DNA from: Mycolicibacterium fortuitum subsp. fortuitum
GTDB taxonomy: Bacteria > Actinomycetota > Actinomycetes > Mycobacteriales > Mycobacteriaceae
DNA length: 64,000 bases
NCBI RefSeq assembly: GCF_022179545.1
Contig: NZ_AP025518.1
Location: forward strand, 1,798,001-1,862,000
Reading direction: 5' to 3'
Below are positions 36,867-46,680 of the stretch, one piece after another. Both the position numbers and the translations under genes were made by a program. The number at the start of each line of letters is the position of its first letter. Position 1 is the stretch's first letter. The notes under the pieces were generated by a model that was not told the origin of the DNA, searched no databases, and saw only the letters and a list, made by a program, of their open reading frames with translations.

Positions 36867-38123
36867 TCACCGATAGCTGAGCACCTTCTCCACCGTCGAC
36901 ACCACCTGCCCAGCGCCGTCCTCGGCGTCGATCTGCGTGGAGAGAACCTCGGCATTGTCCCGAAACCTATTGTTCGACAGCACCGTTCGAATCGCCACGC
37001 CGAGACTCTTCGGGTCGAGGTGGCTTTGCCGAAGGGGCTGCGGGCTCACTCCGAGTTCGAAAAGTCGTCGTGCCCAGAACGGCTGGTCTCCGTAGCCGGC
37101 CGGGACCGCGACCGTTGGTACGCCTGCGCGGAGTCCCGCCGCCGTGGTGCCCGCGCCGCAGTGGTGCACAACGGCTGCCGCCCGCGTGAACAACCAGTCG
37201 TGCGGTACATCGCCGACGGTGATCACGTCGTCACCGCCGGCGTCGAGACCCGCCCAGCCTGCTTGGATCACGGCACGTGTGCCTGCGGTGCGAACGGCCT
37301 GCATGACCGCGGCCGACATCTTCTCGGCCGCGGCGAGGCTGTTGACGGTACTGCCGAACCCGATCACCACCGGTGGAGGCCCGGCCTCCAGGAACCTCAC
37401 CAGCTCGATTGGCGGATGCCAATCTGCATGCCGGGCAGGCCACCAATAGCCGACGACTTCAATGCCCGATCGCCAGTCGGCCGGACGCGGCAATACCGCC
37501 GGTGAATAGCCGTACAGAATCGGCCAACCGGCCTCCGTGCGTCGTCGCCGCAGTGACCGGGCATCGGCCGCCGGGAGGCCGAGCTGTGCCCGAAAGTGAT
37601 TGACAGCCTTGCCGTATAGCGCATCAACCAGCGCTTCGCTGACTCGCGCTGCCACCCGGTTGCCGTATCGGCCTGCGGTCCAGGCTCCCAACAGGGCGGG
37701 CGGGTGATCAGCCGTGGCAGATATCGGCTGCAACCGCACGCCGATACGCGGGACGGCGAGTGCATCCGCCAGCGGATGTCCCACCAATTCTGCAAACGGT
37801 GACAGCAGCAAAAGATCGACCGGGTCGTCACGGACAGCCGCCAGCACCCGATCACCGAGCACCTGCATACCCCGCGGCGAGAGAAAAGCTGCCATGGCTT
37901 TGGCGGCTTGGCGTGGCGATATGTCCGCCAGGTCCGCTGGGGCGTCGGCGAGATCATCTGCAACGCCGCGAAATTCGAGCCCGCATCCGGTCACCAGGTC
38001 GGCAAAAGCCTGGTAGGCCACCATGATCACGCGATGTCCGGCCTGCTGGAGACGAAGCCCCACCCCGGTCAGCGGTGCCACATCGCCCCGACTGCCGATC
38101 GCGACGATCGCGATGGTGCTCAC
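36867..38123 (-). CDS. GT1-family glycosyltransferase
   Basis: 418 aa from GTG 38123; GTGA overlaps the TetR stop. N-terminal acceptor domain begins IAIVAIGSRGDVAPLTGVGLRL; C-terminal nucleotide-sugar motif VVHHCGAGTTAAGLRAGVPTVAVPAGYGDQPFWARR is typical of UDP-glucosyl/rhamnosyl transferases like the GPL enzymes and Rv1524/Rv1526. Probable acceptor: glycolipid, sterol or drug. Controlled by the TetR gene it is coupled to. Confidence 0.88.
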   Translation of the reverse strand: MSTIAIVAIGSRGDVAPLTGVGLRLQQAGHRVIMVAYQAFADLVTGCGLEFRGVADDLADAPADLADISPRQAAKAMAAFLSPRGMQVLGDRVLAAVRDDPVDLLLLSPFAELVGHPLADALAVPRIGVRLQPISATADHPPALLGAWTAGRYGNRVAARVSEALVDALYGKAVNHFRAQLGLPAADARSLRRRRTEAGWPILYGYSPAVLPRPADWRSGIEVVGYWWPARHADWHPPIELVRFLEAGPPPVVIGFGSTVNSLAAAEKMSAAVMQAVRTAGTRAVIQAGWAGLDAGGDDVITVGDVPHDWLFTRAAAVVHHCGAGTTAAGLRAGVPTVAVPAGYGDQPFWARRLFELGVSPQPLRQSHLDPKSLGVAIRTVLSNNRFRDNAEVLSTQIDAEDGAGQVVSTVEKVLSYR

Positions 38124-38749
38124 GGTGCCGTAGCCTTCTCGAAGATCTCGACAAGCACTTCGCCATGGGCGATGACGTCGTAGTCCGGGTCCCGGGCATA
38201 CTCCTGGGCTGCACTGTCGAGTGCGCCGCGCAGGATGTTCTTCATGAACAGCGGTGACAGCTCGCGGAATTCGCCGCTTTCCAGGCCCTCGGCGAAGATG
38301 GCCTGCGGGTCGAGGGCCGCCAGATCGCCGGTCGGAGGATGCTCTGCGACGGCTTTGGCTGCAGCCTGGTCGACTCGCAGCCCGTCCGCGTCGCGGTATC
38401 CGGAGACGAGTTCGAGCATCGCCACGGCCGCCGACCGGTTGGCCGCGACAAAGCCGATATGGGCCCGGATGTAGGCAGACAGCTTTGCCGCCGCGGTGGT
38501 TTCGCCGTTGACCGCCGGCACGATCACTGCGACGCCGCGGGTGAAGATTTCGGTGAAGACCGCCTCGACGACTTCAGATTTGCTGGTGAAGTGGTACAGC
38601 ACAGCGCTTTTCGCGATACCGATGTGCTCGGCGATGCGCGCCAGCGAGGCCTGGGGGTAACCCTGCTCGGCGATCACTTCCACCGCGCCCTCGACAATCT
38701 GCCGGCGGCGGGCCTGTTCGGTAAACGTCTTGGCACGTTCTGACCGCAT
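38120..38749 (-). CDS. TetR family regulator
   Basis: 209 aa. N-terminal HTH: RRRQIVEGAVEVIAEQGYPQASLARIAEHIGIAKSAVLYHFTSKSEV. The C-terminal domain gives no ligand clue. Coupled to the glycosyltransferase. A perfect 12-bp palindrome lies 13 bp upstream of its ATG. Confidence 0.9.
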   Translation of the reverse strand: MRSERAKTFTEQARRRQIVEGAVEVIAEQGYPQASLARIAEHIGIAKSAVLYHFTSKSEVVEAVFTEIFTRGVAVIVPAVNGETTAAAKLSAYIRAHIGFVAANRSAAVAMLELVSGYRDADGLRVDQAAAKAVAEHPPTGDLAALDPQAIFAEGLESGEFRELSPLFMKNILRGALDSAAQEYARDPDYDVIAHGEVLVEIFEKATAP

Positions 38750-38761
38750 GGTCTGAGATTA

Positions 38762-38773
38762 GACCGATCGGTC
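38762..38773. promoter_or_regulatory. TetR operator palindrome
   Basis: GACCGATCGGTC is a perfect palindrome 13 bp upstream of the TetR start. It is the common TetR half-site type (ACCGnnCGGT). It probably represses the TetR-glycosyltransferase operon. Confidence 0.75.
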
Positions 38774-38798
38774 AGAACTTGGCAAGGCGGCGTCTTCG

Positions 38799-39473
38799 CT
38801 ATGGGTGTGTGGCCTTCCCCGTGCCTCGCTTCGCCTTTGCGATGAACCGGACGATCAGCGCGGCAAGGACGATCATGAGGAACGGTCCGTAGAACTCGGT
38901 GTAGGTGACGCCCCGCCGCCAGTAGGCGATGAAGAACGTGAACCAGATGACATAGCTGCCGGTGAGGTGCAAGCCCTTCCATGTGGAGTACCGCATGCGT
39001 TTGGCGACGCGGTCGAACGAGGTGATGGTCATCGCGATGATGAACCCGTAGGCGATGAAATCGAGGACGAAGACGCCGTGCGGGGTGGGATCGACGACGC
39101 GGGTCTCGAACCGCTGTTGGTTCAGAACGATTGTCGCGACGATGAATCCGGCGTGGACCAAATGAGATCCGGCGAACCCCACGCCCAGATAGCGTCGGTT
39201 GCGGCGGATCCATTTGGTGGTGTCGTTCGGCCACAACTGGTAGAGCGACGACGCGGTGAAGGCCAGCAGGAAAAGGATCGCCGATGTCCGGGCCGTGATG
39301 CGGATGCCGAGGTTGGCCCCGTTGACACCGCCTACCGCCCACGCCGCGATGGTCGAGCCGACCACGATCGCCGCGATGAGCAGCCAGGTCAACTTCCAGC
39401 CCGACAGGACGGATTTGAGGGTGGTCTGGATGGGCGGTGTGGCGTTCTCGGCGTCAGGCAATTTGATCGACAC
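38799..39473 (-). CDS. ferric-reductase-like membrane protein
   Basis: 224 aa from GTG 39473 with GGAGGAG 8 nt upstream. About six helices with haem-ligand-like His pairs (GSHLVHAGF, GLHLTGSYVIW) of the ferric reductase/YedZ-type transmembrane domain; no FAD or NAD domain is attached, so it needs a partner. Basic C-terminus. Role likely in membrane electron transfer. Confidence 0.8.
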   Translation of the reverse strand: MSIKLPDAENATPPIQTTLKSVLSGWKLTWLLIAAIVVGSTIAAWAVGGVNGANLGIRITARTSAILFLLAFTASSLYQLWPNDTTKWIRRNRRYLGVGFAGSHLVHAGFIVATIVLNQQRFETRVVDPTPHGVFVLDFIAYGFIIAMTITSFDRVAKRMRYSTWKGLHLTGSYVIWFTFFIAYWRRGVTYTEFYGPFLMIVLAALIVRFIAKAKRGTGKATHP

Positions 39474-39675
39474 TTCTGAAGCTCCTCCTGCTGCAGCGGG
39501 CATTGCCCGACGACTCACGCCAACTAGTCGAACACGATCGAGTCATCACATCCAACGAATGTTTTCGATGATCGTCATCTTCACGGCAGATGAGACTCTG
39601 ACCGCGTCTGACCCCGTGTGAGGTCCGAAGAGGTTGCCGCCGCAGATGTTTCGCGGCAGGCGGGGAGATCGCGGG

Positions 39676-40890
39676 TCAGCGAATGGTGCGACGGTTCAGC
39701 GACCGCGCGCCCATCATGAGCATGAACACGATCACGGCTCCGACGATCGCCACCCCGACGCGGACCGGCAGGGCGTCCGCCGGGGGGAGCAGTGCGGCGG
39801 CCTGTGCGGCGCTCGGTTCCTCACGCTTGGGGGCGATCAGCGACGGGTCGGGGTCGACGAGGGTTCCGACCTTGGTTCCCGGCGCGGTGGCGAAACCGTA
39901 GTCGAGCAGATGGGCGGCCTGTTCCCACGGTGCGATCGGCACCCGGGTGCCCTTCAACAGGACGGCCACCAGGCGGCGGCCGTCGCGCTCGGCGGCGCCG
40001 ACGAAGGTCTGGCCGGCGTCGTCGGTGTAACCCGTCTTCCCGCCGAGGGCGCCCGGGTAGTTGTAGAGGAGCTTGTTGTCGTTCTCCACCGGGTAGGACG
40101 GATTGCCGTCGCGCCCGGGGAAGTCGTAGGTCTCGGTTCTGACGATGTCCGCGAACGCCGGGTTCTGCCAGGCATACCGGTAGAACAGTCCGATGTCGTA
40201 GGCCGACGTGCTCATGCCCGGGCCGTCCAGCCCTGACGGTGTGGCAGCGCGGGTGTCGCGGCCGCCGAGCTTGCCCGCCAGGATGTTCAGCTTCTGCAGT
40301 GCTGGGTCCCACCCGCCGAGCTGCATCGCCAGCGCGTGCGCGGCGTCGTTGCCGGAGTGCATGAGCAGGCCGTGCAGCAGGTCGTTGATGGTGTACCGGC
40401 CGCCGGGCCCGACGCCGACGCGGGTGCCCTCCGAGTTGGCGTCTTCTTGAGTACCGGCGACCAACTTGTTGAGGTTGAGTTCGTTGAGTGCGGCAGTGGC
40501 CACCAGGACCTTGATGATGCTCGCCGGGCGGTGTCGCCCGTGCGGGTCGCGCGCGGCGATGATGTCGCCGGTGTCCAGATCGGCGACCAGCCAGGCCTCT
40601 GCAGAAACGTCGTTGGGCAGTGGCGGGGTGTCGGGCGCGGTGATCACGCCACAGCTCGAAAGTGCTTCGCCGCCAATCGTCTTGGTGGGGACCGGCAGTG
40701 GCCCGGGGGCGACCTCTCCGGGCTTGGGCACCTCGGAGGCGTCCACGGCCGGAGGAGTCGTCACCTTGTAGGGGCATTCGGGTGCCGGGTCCGCATTCGC
40801 GACACCGGCCGTCATCAAGGGTGCCGTCAGCATCGCCAGTGCCGCGAACGCGGACACAGCGCGCTGGGTAGTCCTCCGCAAGGTCGCCAT
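39676..40890 (-). CDS. dacB1: D-alanyl-D-alanine carboxypeptidase DacB1
   Basis: 404 aa. N-terminal signal sequence, then a class A low-MW PBP domain with SxxK PASIIK, SxN HSGN and [12 protein letters not shown]-terminal membrane helix ([19 protein letters not shown]) anchors it. Removes the terminal D-Ala of peptidoglycan stems. Position and length match Rv3330 (405 aa). Confidence 0.94.
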   Translation of the reverse strand: MATLRRTTQRAVSAFAALAMLTAPLMTAGVANADPAPECPYKVTTPPAVDASEVPKPGEVAPGPLPVPTKTIGGEALSSCGVITAPDTPPLPNDVSAEAWLVADLDTGDIIAARDPHGRHRPASIIKVLVATAALNELNLNKLVAGTQEDANSEGTRVGVGPGGRYTINDLLHGLLMHSGNDAAHALAMQLGGWDPALQKLNILAGKLGGRDTRAATPSGLDGPGMSTSAYDIGLFYRYAWQNPAFADIVRTETYDFPGRDGNPSYPVENDNKLLYNYPGALGGKTGYTDDAGQTFVGAAERDGRRLVAVLLKGTRVPIAPWEQAAHLLDYGFATAPGTKVGTLVDPDPSLIAPKREEPSAAQAAALLPPADALPVRVGVAIVGAVIVFMLMMGARSLNRRTIR

Positions 40891-40986
40891 CGTGACCGAA
40901 GGTTAGGCGATTCGGGCCGGTTTTCCCGTTTGCCACGCTGTGACGTGTGTGGTTTGTGTGACGACTGTGAATGTGCTCCGGGCAGA

Positions 40987-41019
40987 CATTCGGGCCCCAC
41001 GGAGGATGGGGCCCGAATG
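40987..41019 (-). terminator. terminator of the porin-like gene
   Basis: A perfect 12-bp stem (CATTCGGGCCCC and complement) with a 9-nt loop, 65 bp after the porin-like stop and upstream of the dacB1 start. It separates the two same-strand genes. Confidence 0.85.
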
Positions 41020-41083
41020 CTTGCCGGTCCACCCGGCGTCCCCCCGACCCGGAGGAAGTTCCGCTACGGGTACCTTGAGCGGC

Positions 41084-42397
41084 TCAGTCGTCGCTGCCGG
41101 CTTTGTCTTTCTTGTCGGCTGAGGCGGCACCGCCGTTGGCGGCGTTGCCCTTCTTCGCAGAGGTGCCGCTGTTGGCACGTTCCTTCGTCTTGGCGGACTT
41201 CGAGAAGCTGTCGGTGAATTTCTTGACGGACTTCTCGATGCCGCTGCGCATCTGCTTGGCACTCTTGCCGACTTGGTCGCCGGCTTCCGGCAGGGAGGTC
41301 CTGATGTTCTGAGCCGGGCGCGAGACAACGGAATGGGCCTCGATTGTGCTTCGTGCCGAAATGCTGTTCGTAACAGCGGCATCCCGTGTAGCGACGACAT
41401 CGCCGGTGGCGGGCTCAGTTGGAGGCGACGCGTCCGAATCCGTTGCCGAAGTCTCTGCTAATGGCCGATTTGTCGTTGTCTCAGATCCTGGATCGGCTGC
41501 AATCGAAGGCTCGATATGAACGTCTTCGGGCGTGCCGGCAAGTTCGCTGGTGTTAACCGCTGCAGTCGCGGGCAACGCGATCGCGGCAGCGATCCGTTCG
41601 GGCAGCTTGAGTAAGAGATTCAAGGCGGGGCCGCCGACGGGGCCCTTGCATCCGCACGCCCCCCAATAGTGAACGTCGATGATGCCGCCGCTTGTGCTGT
41701 TCAGCAGGGTGTCGACCACGTCGGCCGGCGTATTGATGATGGCGGAAACCCCAGCAGCGACGTCGCCTGCGTTGAAGGCGTCGACGGCCTGCTGTGCGCT
41801 AGTTCCCAATGACGTCAGCGCCGTCGAGGGTATTCCTAGGGCCACGCCGACCAGGCTGGACATCGTCGCTATGTTGAATACTTGTCCGACGGTCGCGGTG
41901 AAGTGTTGTGCCACGTAATTCGGGATGCTCAGCAGACTCATGAGCGGAAACCCCGCCCACATAAGGCCCCCTATTGCGTTTGCGACGTTGGTGAGAGCCT
42001 GCTGCGGTTGTCCTGCCTGTATCAGGGCCCCCGCCTGAGTGATCGCTGAGGCTACATCAGTTAATCGAGCCTGCAGGAGCGGTATGGCCTCTTGGATGCC
42101 GGAGGCCACCCACCCGGCATAGGTCTGCAAGTTGGAAAGCACTTGGCGGGTCACGGGAGCCGGATTTTTCATCCAGTAATTGGCGAGTTCGCCGAGGTTT
42201 TCGGTGGTCAGAGCTGCGACCTGTTCCAAGCGGGTAAACGGGTCCACGGTTGAGGTGAGCGAGACCTGAGCCGTCGAAATTGTTGTGCTGGTTGCGGATG
42301 TACTGACCGGTGGTGGCGCGAGTGGTGACACGGCGATGACGCCTGCCCCTACTAGTGCTACACCGGCCGTCGTGAACGGCCGTAAAGCCAATTGCAT
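41084..42397 (-). CDS. exported protein of the mycobacterial GjpA-like porin group
   Basis: 437 aa with AGGAAGG before the ATG. N-terminal signal (MQLALRPFTTAGVALVGAGVIAVSPLAPPP), then a hydrophobic helical region (FTRLEQVAALTTENLGELANYWMKNPAP, IPNYVAQHF) resembling proteins annotated as outer membrane porin GjpA in mycobacteria. A CGC cysteine pair (GACGCKG) is conserved-looking. The last 170 residues are a Ser/Thr/Ala/Lys-rich disordered tail. Porin function is not visible in the sequence. Lower GC than neighbours. Confidence 0.6.
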   Translation of the reverse strand: MQLALRPFTTAGVALVGAGVIAVSPLAPPPVSTSATSTTISTAQVSLTSTVDPFTRLEQVAALTTENLGELANYWMKNPAPVTRQVLSNLQTYAGWVASGIQEAIPLLQARLTDVASAITQAGALIQAGQPQQALTNVANAIGGLMWAGFPLMSLLSIPNYVAQHFTATVGQVFNIATMSSLVGVALGIPSTALTSLGTSAQQAVDAFNAGDVAAGVSAIINTPADVVDTLLNSTSGGIIDVHYWGACGCKGPVGGPALNLLLKLPERIAAAIALPATAAVNTSELAGTPEDVHIEPSIAADPGSETTTNRPLAETSATDSDASPPTEPATGDVVATRDAAVTNSISARSTIEAHSVVSRPAQNIRTSLPEAGDQVGKSAKQMRSGIEKSVKKFTDSFSKSAKTKERANSGTSAKKGNAANGGAASADKKDKAGSDD

Positions 42398-42654
42398 CGG
42401 GGGATCCTTCCTGGAAGGTGGCTGAACGACCAGAAAAGTAGCGGAACGAGAGAGTCTAGGCAGCAGTCTCGTGGAAAGTTCAATTCAAAATGCGACGGGT
42501 GACGCGGCGTTGTAATGCGCTTTGAAATGCTGTTATAGCTCTGCGTCCGTCGTTGCGGCAAAGCTCTCAGACGTTCAAGATTCAAATATGGGGGCTTCAC
42601 GGGCGCGTGCACGGTCAGGACTGCAACCCGTTTCAGTCCTAGGTCAGCCGCTCG
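42398..42654. promoter_or_regulatory. AT-richer gap upstream of the porin-like gene
   Basis: 257 bp between the AraC stop and the porin start. Its GC looks lower than the surroundings, and it should hold the porin promoter, but no consensus pair was clear. No other element was seen. Confidence 0.3.
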
Positions 42655-43590
42655 TTAGTGCGAGCAGCGTGACCGCGTCTGCGACGGCGATTCGCCGAAC
42701 AAATCGCGATACCGCGCCGCCATCCGGCCGAGCTCGCTGATGCCCCACCGGTTGGACACCTCGGCGATCGTCGGCTTCGGACCGTCACAGGCGAGCAGGT
42801 CGGCGCGGATGCGGTGCAGACGCATCCGCGCGATGTAAGACTGTGGCGATTCGCCGAGCGTCTCGTGGAACGATCGGGCCAGGGTGCGGCGGGAAACGCC
42901 GGCCAGCCGGGCCAGGTTTTCGATGTCGAGACGTCTGTCGAGGTTGTGGTCGATGTGCGCACGGGTCGACTCGACGATTCTCTGACATTGCCGCAGCGTG
43001 AAGGCTGGAAGCGGTGCAGGTTGGCGGGCGAAGTGGCCGATGAATGCCGCGACGATGTCGGCCAACGCCGCCGAGCCGAGCTCCGTCCGACTGTCCCGGT
43101 GCACCTGGGCCAGGTGAGCGGATATCGCGCTGAGATGTGCTTGGGCGAGTGGGTGGGGGTGGATGCCGGTGTGGCGGAAAGCGTTGGGGGAGAGGTTGAT
43201 TCCATGGCGTTCGGCTTCGCGTTCCAGCGTTTCCTCGCGCAGGGTGACGACGGCGTAGAGCGAGTTGACGTCGTGGAATGCCTCTTGCACGTCGCCGGGG
43301 CGAAAAACTGTGACCACGCCGGAGTCGATCTCCTTCAACAGCAGCCGGTTACGGGGCGGAATCCGCAGGCCGACGGCAATCGAGACGGCATCGGCAGACA
43401 ACGGACCGCGGATCTGCACTCGGCTGTCGAACCGTCCCGAACTGAACGCGATGCCGCCGTCGGAGGCATGAATCAGACTGCCGCGCGGCGGTTCGCGTGA
43501 CATCTGGAACGCGCTCAGGCCGGCATCCTTGACCGCGTTGCGCAGGTCCTCGAGTTGCGTGATCCGGGTCCGGACCAACGGCACGTCCAT
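42655..43590 (-). CDS. AraC family regulator
   Basis: 311 aa from ATG 43590 (MDVPLVRTRI). The N-terminal ligand domain is of the AraC-binding-like kind; the C-terminal double HTH reads DIENLARLAGVSRRTLARSFHETLGESPQSYIARMRLHRIRADLL, then EVSNRWGISELGRMAARYRDLFGESPSQTRSR. Divergent from a MarR gene, and upstream of the porin-like gene on the same strand. Confidence 0.9.
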   Translation of the reverse strand: MDVPLVRTRITQLEDLRNAVKDAGLSAFQMSREPPRGSLIHASDGGIAFSSGRFDSRVQIRGPLSADAVSIAVGLRIPPRNRLLLKEIDSGVVTVFRPGDVQEAFHDVNSLYAVVTLREETLEREAERHGINLSPNAFRHTGIHPHPLAQAHLSAISAHLAQVHRDSRTELGSAALADIVAAFIGHFARQPAPLPAFTLRQCQRIVESTRAHIDHNLDRRLDIENLARLAGVSRRTLARSFHETLGESPQSYIARMRLHRIRADLLACDGPKPTIAEVSNRWGISELGRMAARYRDLFGESPSQTRSRCSH

Positions 43591-43714
43591 GACGCAGCAG
43601 TGTAAGACGCCACCGGACTGTCCCATTCTGCATAGACCGATATTTCTGGCTGGGCTGTGATCTTTCCAGCGGTCGCCGCCGGCGACTGACCGACGAAGGA
43701 GACAGCGCGAAGCG

Positions 43715-44179
43715 ATGCCGGCGGTCGAACCCCTTGTCAGTGATGAAGAGTGGCAGCACTGGGGACGCTTCGGTGAGGCTGCCGAACTGCTCTACCGGGA
43801 GATCAATGCCGCGCTTGTCGCCCGGCACAGTCTCGCGGTTCCCGACGTGCACCTGCTCAATCTCCTCAACGAGGATTCTCGCCGGCGTCTTCGCATGGGC
43901 ACTCTGGCCGATGCATTGGTCCTCGCGCCGAGCCGGGTGACATGGCAGGTCCAGCGCTTGGAAGTTCGGGGATTGGTCCGCAGGTTTCGTAGCCTCGAGG
44001 ACAGACGAGGGATCGCTGTCGGAATCACCCGGCAGGGGCAAGATCGACTGCGGCCGGCACTACGCACCTACGCCATGCTGGTCCGGCAGTTCTATCTGGC
44101 TCCGCTGGAGCGAGAGCAGATGACCGCTCTCGGGGACAGTGCCCGTCGGATCGGCGAGGCCCTGAAGAACCACGGCTAG
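43715..44179 (+). CDS. MarR family regulator
   Basis: 154 aa. Winged helix: HLLNLLNEDSRRRLRMGTLADALVLAPSRVTWQVQRLEVRGLVRRFRSLEDRRGIAVGITRQGQDRL. AAGGAG lies 15 nt before the ATG, a long spacing. Divergent from AraC; convergent with the SMP-30-like gene (4-bp overlap of stops). Confidence 0.88.
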   Translation: MPAVEPLVSDEEWQHWGRFGEAAELLYREINAALVARHSLAVPDVHLLNLLNEDSRRRLRMGTLADALVLAPSRVTWQVQRLEVRGLVRRFRSLEDRRGIAVGITRQGQDRLRPALRTYAMLVRQFYLAPLEREQMTALGDSARRIGEALKNHG

Positions 44180-45174
44180 CGCAGGTCGCGCAGCTCTGCG
44201 TATGCCAGCGCCGGAAAGGCGATCGTCGACATCCACAGCCGGCCTCCGGATTCGACCAGTCCGGTGACCGTTCCGAAATCTGGCCGCGTGGCGCGCAGTC
44301 CGGCGAGCACCTCGCCCGAGCCGGCATCGAAGGCGAGCGCCCACACCTGCGGCTGAATCTTGGGTTGGAGCCGGTCAGGTAACCGCCACAAGAGCTTTCG
44401 GATCACCGGTGCCCGAGGTGCCAGCCACTCGGCCGCGGCGTTCGGCGCGGACACCATCGCGACCCAGATCCGACCGTCGGCACCGGTGGAGATGTTGTCC
44501 GGATAGCCGGGCAGGTGCACTGCCAGCGGCGTCACCGTTCCGGCCTGCGGCCCCGTCAGCCAGTACTTCGACAAACGCCGGGCCTGGGTCTCGGCGAACA
44601 CCAGCGCGGACTCGTCGGCGGTGGCGGTCAGGCCGTTGGCGAAGTACAGGCCGTCCAGCAAGGTGGTGACGGAGCCGTCGGAATTCAGTCGGAACAGGCT
44701 GCCCCGCCCACGCGCTTCCATGATCGCGCCGGAGAAGTGCTCGAAATGGAACTGGCTGGTCGACTCGGTGAAATAGATTGTGCCGTCCGCAGTCTCGGTC
44801 ACGTTCGAGCAGAACCTCAGCGGGCGGGTTCCCACGGACTCCACGAGTACCGACAACGCTCCGGTGGCGGGATCCAACGCCAGCAGCCCGCGGTGGCTGT
44901 CACAGATCAACACGCGTCCGTCGCGGGCGACGTGCAGGCCCAACGGGCGTCCGCCGGTATCGGCCACCACCGTCGAGGCCCCGTCGGGTGACACCCGCAC
45001 GATGCGGCCGTCGACCAATCCGGTCCACAGTTGCCCGGATGCGTCGCTCACGACGTCCTCCGGTCCCTCGCCGGGCATCGGCACGATGGTCAGCGCGGCC
45101 GGGCCGAACGGTGGCAACTCGTCGACGGGAGGAGGAGTCCAACGGACGGGATCGATCGGGGGTTTCCGAGGCAC
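44176..45174 (-). CDS. SMP-30/strictosidine-synthase-like beta-propeller protein
   Basis: 332 aa from GTG 45174 (VPRKPPIDPVRW). Repeated beta-propeller blades: GPEDVVSDASGQLWTGLVDGRIVRV, GRPLGLHVARDGRVLICDSHRGLLALDP, ADGTIYFTESTSQFHFEHF, FANGLTATADESALVFAE, GYPDNISTGADGRIWVAM. Family members hydrolyse lactones or esters with a bound calcium. No signal peptide seen. Substrate unknown. Confidence 0.87.
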   Translation of the reverse strand: MPRKPPIDPVRWTPPPVDELPPFGPAALTIVPMPGEGPEDVVSDASGQLWTGLVDGRIVRVSPDGASTVVADTGGRPLGLHVARDGRVLICDSHRGLLALDPATGALSVLVESVGTRPLRFCSNVTETADGTIYFTESTSQFHFEHFSGAIMEARGRGSLFRLNSDGSVTTLLDGLYFANGLTATADESALVFAETQARRLSKYWLTGPQAGTVTPLAVHLPGYPDNISTGADGRIWVAMVSAPNAAAEWLAPRAPVIRKLLWRLPDRLQPKIQPQVWALAFDAGSGEVLAGLRATRPDFGTVTGLVESGGRLWMSTIAFPALAYAELRDLR

Positions 45175-45309
45175 GTTGCCAGTGTGACGTGGGTGGGGGA
45201 CGGAACCAAGCAGCTGAGCGCGATTGTCCAAGATCACACCACCGAAAGGGACCGTCCCCCTGCCCAAACGATAGACCTGTTGTCAACGGCCTGCGTTCCG
45301 CATGGGCTG

Positions 45310-46680
45310 TTACAACAGCTTCCCAGCCTCCGTCAGAACGCCGTGCAGGATCTCGTAGATCGCGTCGAACTCGGCCTGCCCGCTGATCAGCGGCGGCGCC
45401 AGCTGGATCACTGGGTCGCCACGGTCGTCGGCGCGGCAATACAGACCGGCCTCCCACAGCGCCGGGGTGAGGAACCCGCGTAGCAGCCGCTCGGACTCCT
45501 CGTCGTTGAAGGTCTCCTTGGTGGCCTTGTCTTTGACCAACTCGATTCCGTAGAAGAATCCCTCACCGCGGACGTCGCCGACGATCGGTAGGTCATACAG
45601 CTTCTCCAAGGTGGCGCGGAACGCGGGCGCGGCCTCCTTGACGTGGTCGTTGAGTCCCTCGCGCTCGAAGATGTCGAGGTTGGCCAGGGCGACGGCGGCT
45701 GAAACCGGATGCCCGCCAAAGGTGTAACCGTGGCCGAAGGTGGTCTTGCCGTCGTTGAACGGTTCGAACAGCCGGTCACTGGCGACCATGGCTCCCAGCG
45801 GTGAATACCCCGAGGTCAGTCCTTTGGCACTGGTGATGATGTCGGGCACGTAGCCGAAGTCGTCACAGGCGAACATTGATCCGATGCGGCCATAGGCGCA
45901 GATCACCTCGTCGGACACCAGCAGCACGTCGTACTGGTCGCAGATCTCGCGCACCCGCTCGAAGTAACCGGGTGGCGGAGGGAAGCAGCCGCCCGCGTTC
46001 TGCACCGGTTCGAGGAACACCGCAGCCACGGTGTCGGGCCCTTCGAACTCGATGGCCTCGGCGATGCGGTCGGCGCAGTAGCGGCCGAAAAGCTTTTCGT
46101 CATGCGCGTATTCGGCAGGCGCCCGGTAGAAGTTCGTATTCGGCGCGCGGAAACCACCGGGGGTCAGTGGCTCGAACGGTGCCTTGAACGCCGGGATGCC
46201 GGTGATCGCGAGTGCGCCCTGCGGGGTGCCGTGGTAGGCGATGGCTCGCGAAACCACCTTGTGCTTACCGGGTTTTCCGGTCAGCTTGAAGTACTGCTTG
46301 GCCAATTTCCAGGCGCTCTCTACGGCCTCGCCGCCGCCGGTGGTGAAGAACACCCGGTTCAGGTCGCCCGGTGCGTAGTTGGCCACCCGCTCGGCCAGCT
46401 CGATGGCCGGCGGCGTGGCGTAAGACCACAACGGGAAGAAAGACAGCTTCTCGGCCTGCTTGGCCGCGGCCTCGGCAAGTTCCTTACGGCCGTGGCCAAC
46501 CTGCACGACGAAGAGGCCGGACAGGCCGTCGATGTAGCTCTTGCCCTTGTCGTCGAAGATTCGGACACCCTCGCCGCGGGTGATGATGGGCGGAGTGATG
46601 CCCTCGCCGTGCCGGGCGAAGTGTCCCCACAGGTGGCGGTTTGCCTTGCTTGCTAGATCGGATTTTTCAGTGACGCTCAT
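45310..46680 (-). CDS. class III omega-aminotransferase
   Basis: 456 aa from ATG 46680; ATGA overlaps the Lrp stop. PLP fold type I: FTTGGGEAVESAWKLAKQY, AYHGTPQGALAITG, metal/PLP Asp in LLVSDEVICAYGRIG, PLP-lysine in IITSAKGLTSGY. Relatives (SpuC, PatA) transaminate putrescine, cadaverine or beta-alanine with pyruvate. Same position as Rv3329. Next to an aldehyde dehydrogenase and polyamine-type transporter genes, so a diamine substrate is likely. Confidence 0.93.
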   Translation of the reverse strand: MSVTEKSDLASKANRHLWGHFARHGEGITPPIITRGEGVRIFDDKGKSYIDGLSGLFVVQVGHGRKELAEAAAKQAEKLSFFPLWSYATPPAIELAERVANYAPGDLNRVFFTTGGGEAVESAWKLAKQYFKLTGKPGKHKVVSRAIAYHGTPQGALAITGIPAFKAPFEPLTPGGFRAPNTNFYRAPAEYAHDEKLFGRYCADRIAEAIEFEGPDTVAAVFLEPVQNAGGCFPPPPGYFERVREICDQYDVLLVSDEVICAYGRIGSMFACDDFGYVPDIITSAKGLTSGYSPLGAMVASDRLFEPFNDGKTTFGHGYTFGGHPVSAAVALANLDIFEREGLNDHVKEAAPAFRATLEKLYDLPIVGDVRGEGFFYGIELVKDKATKETFNDEESERLLRGFLTPALWEAGLYCRADDRGDPVIQLAPPLISGQAEFDAIYEILHGVLTEAGKLL

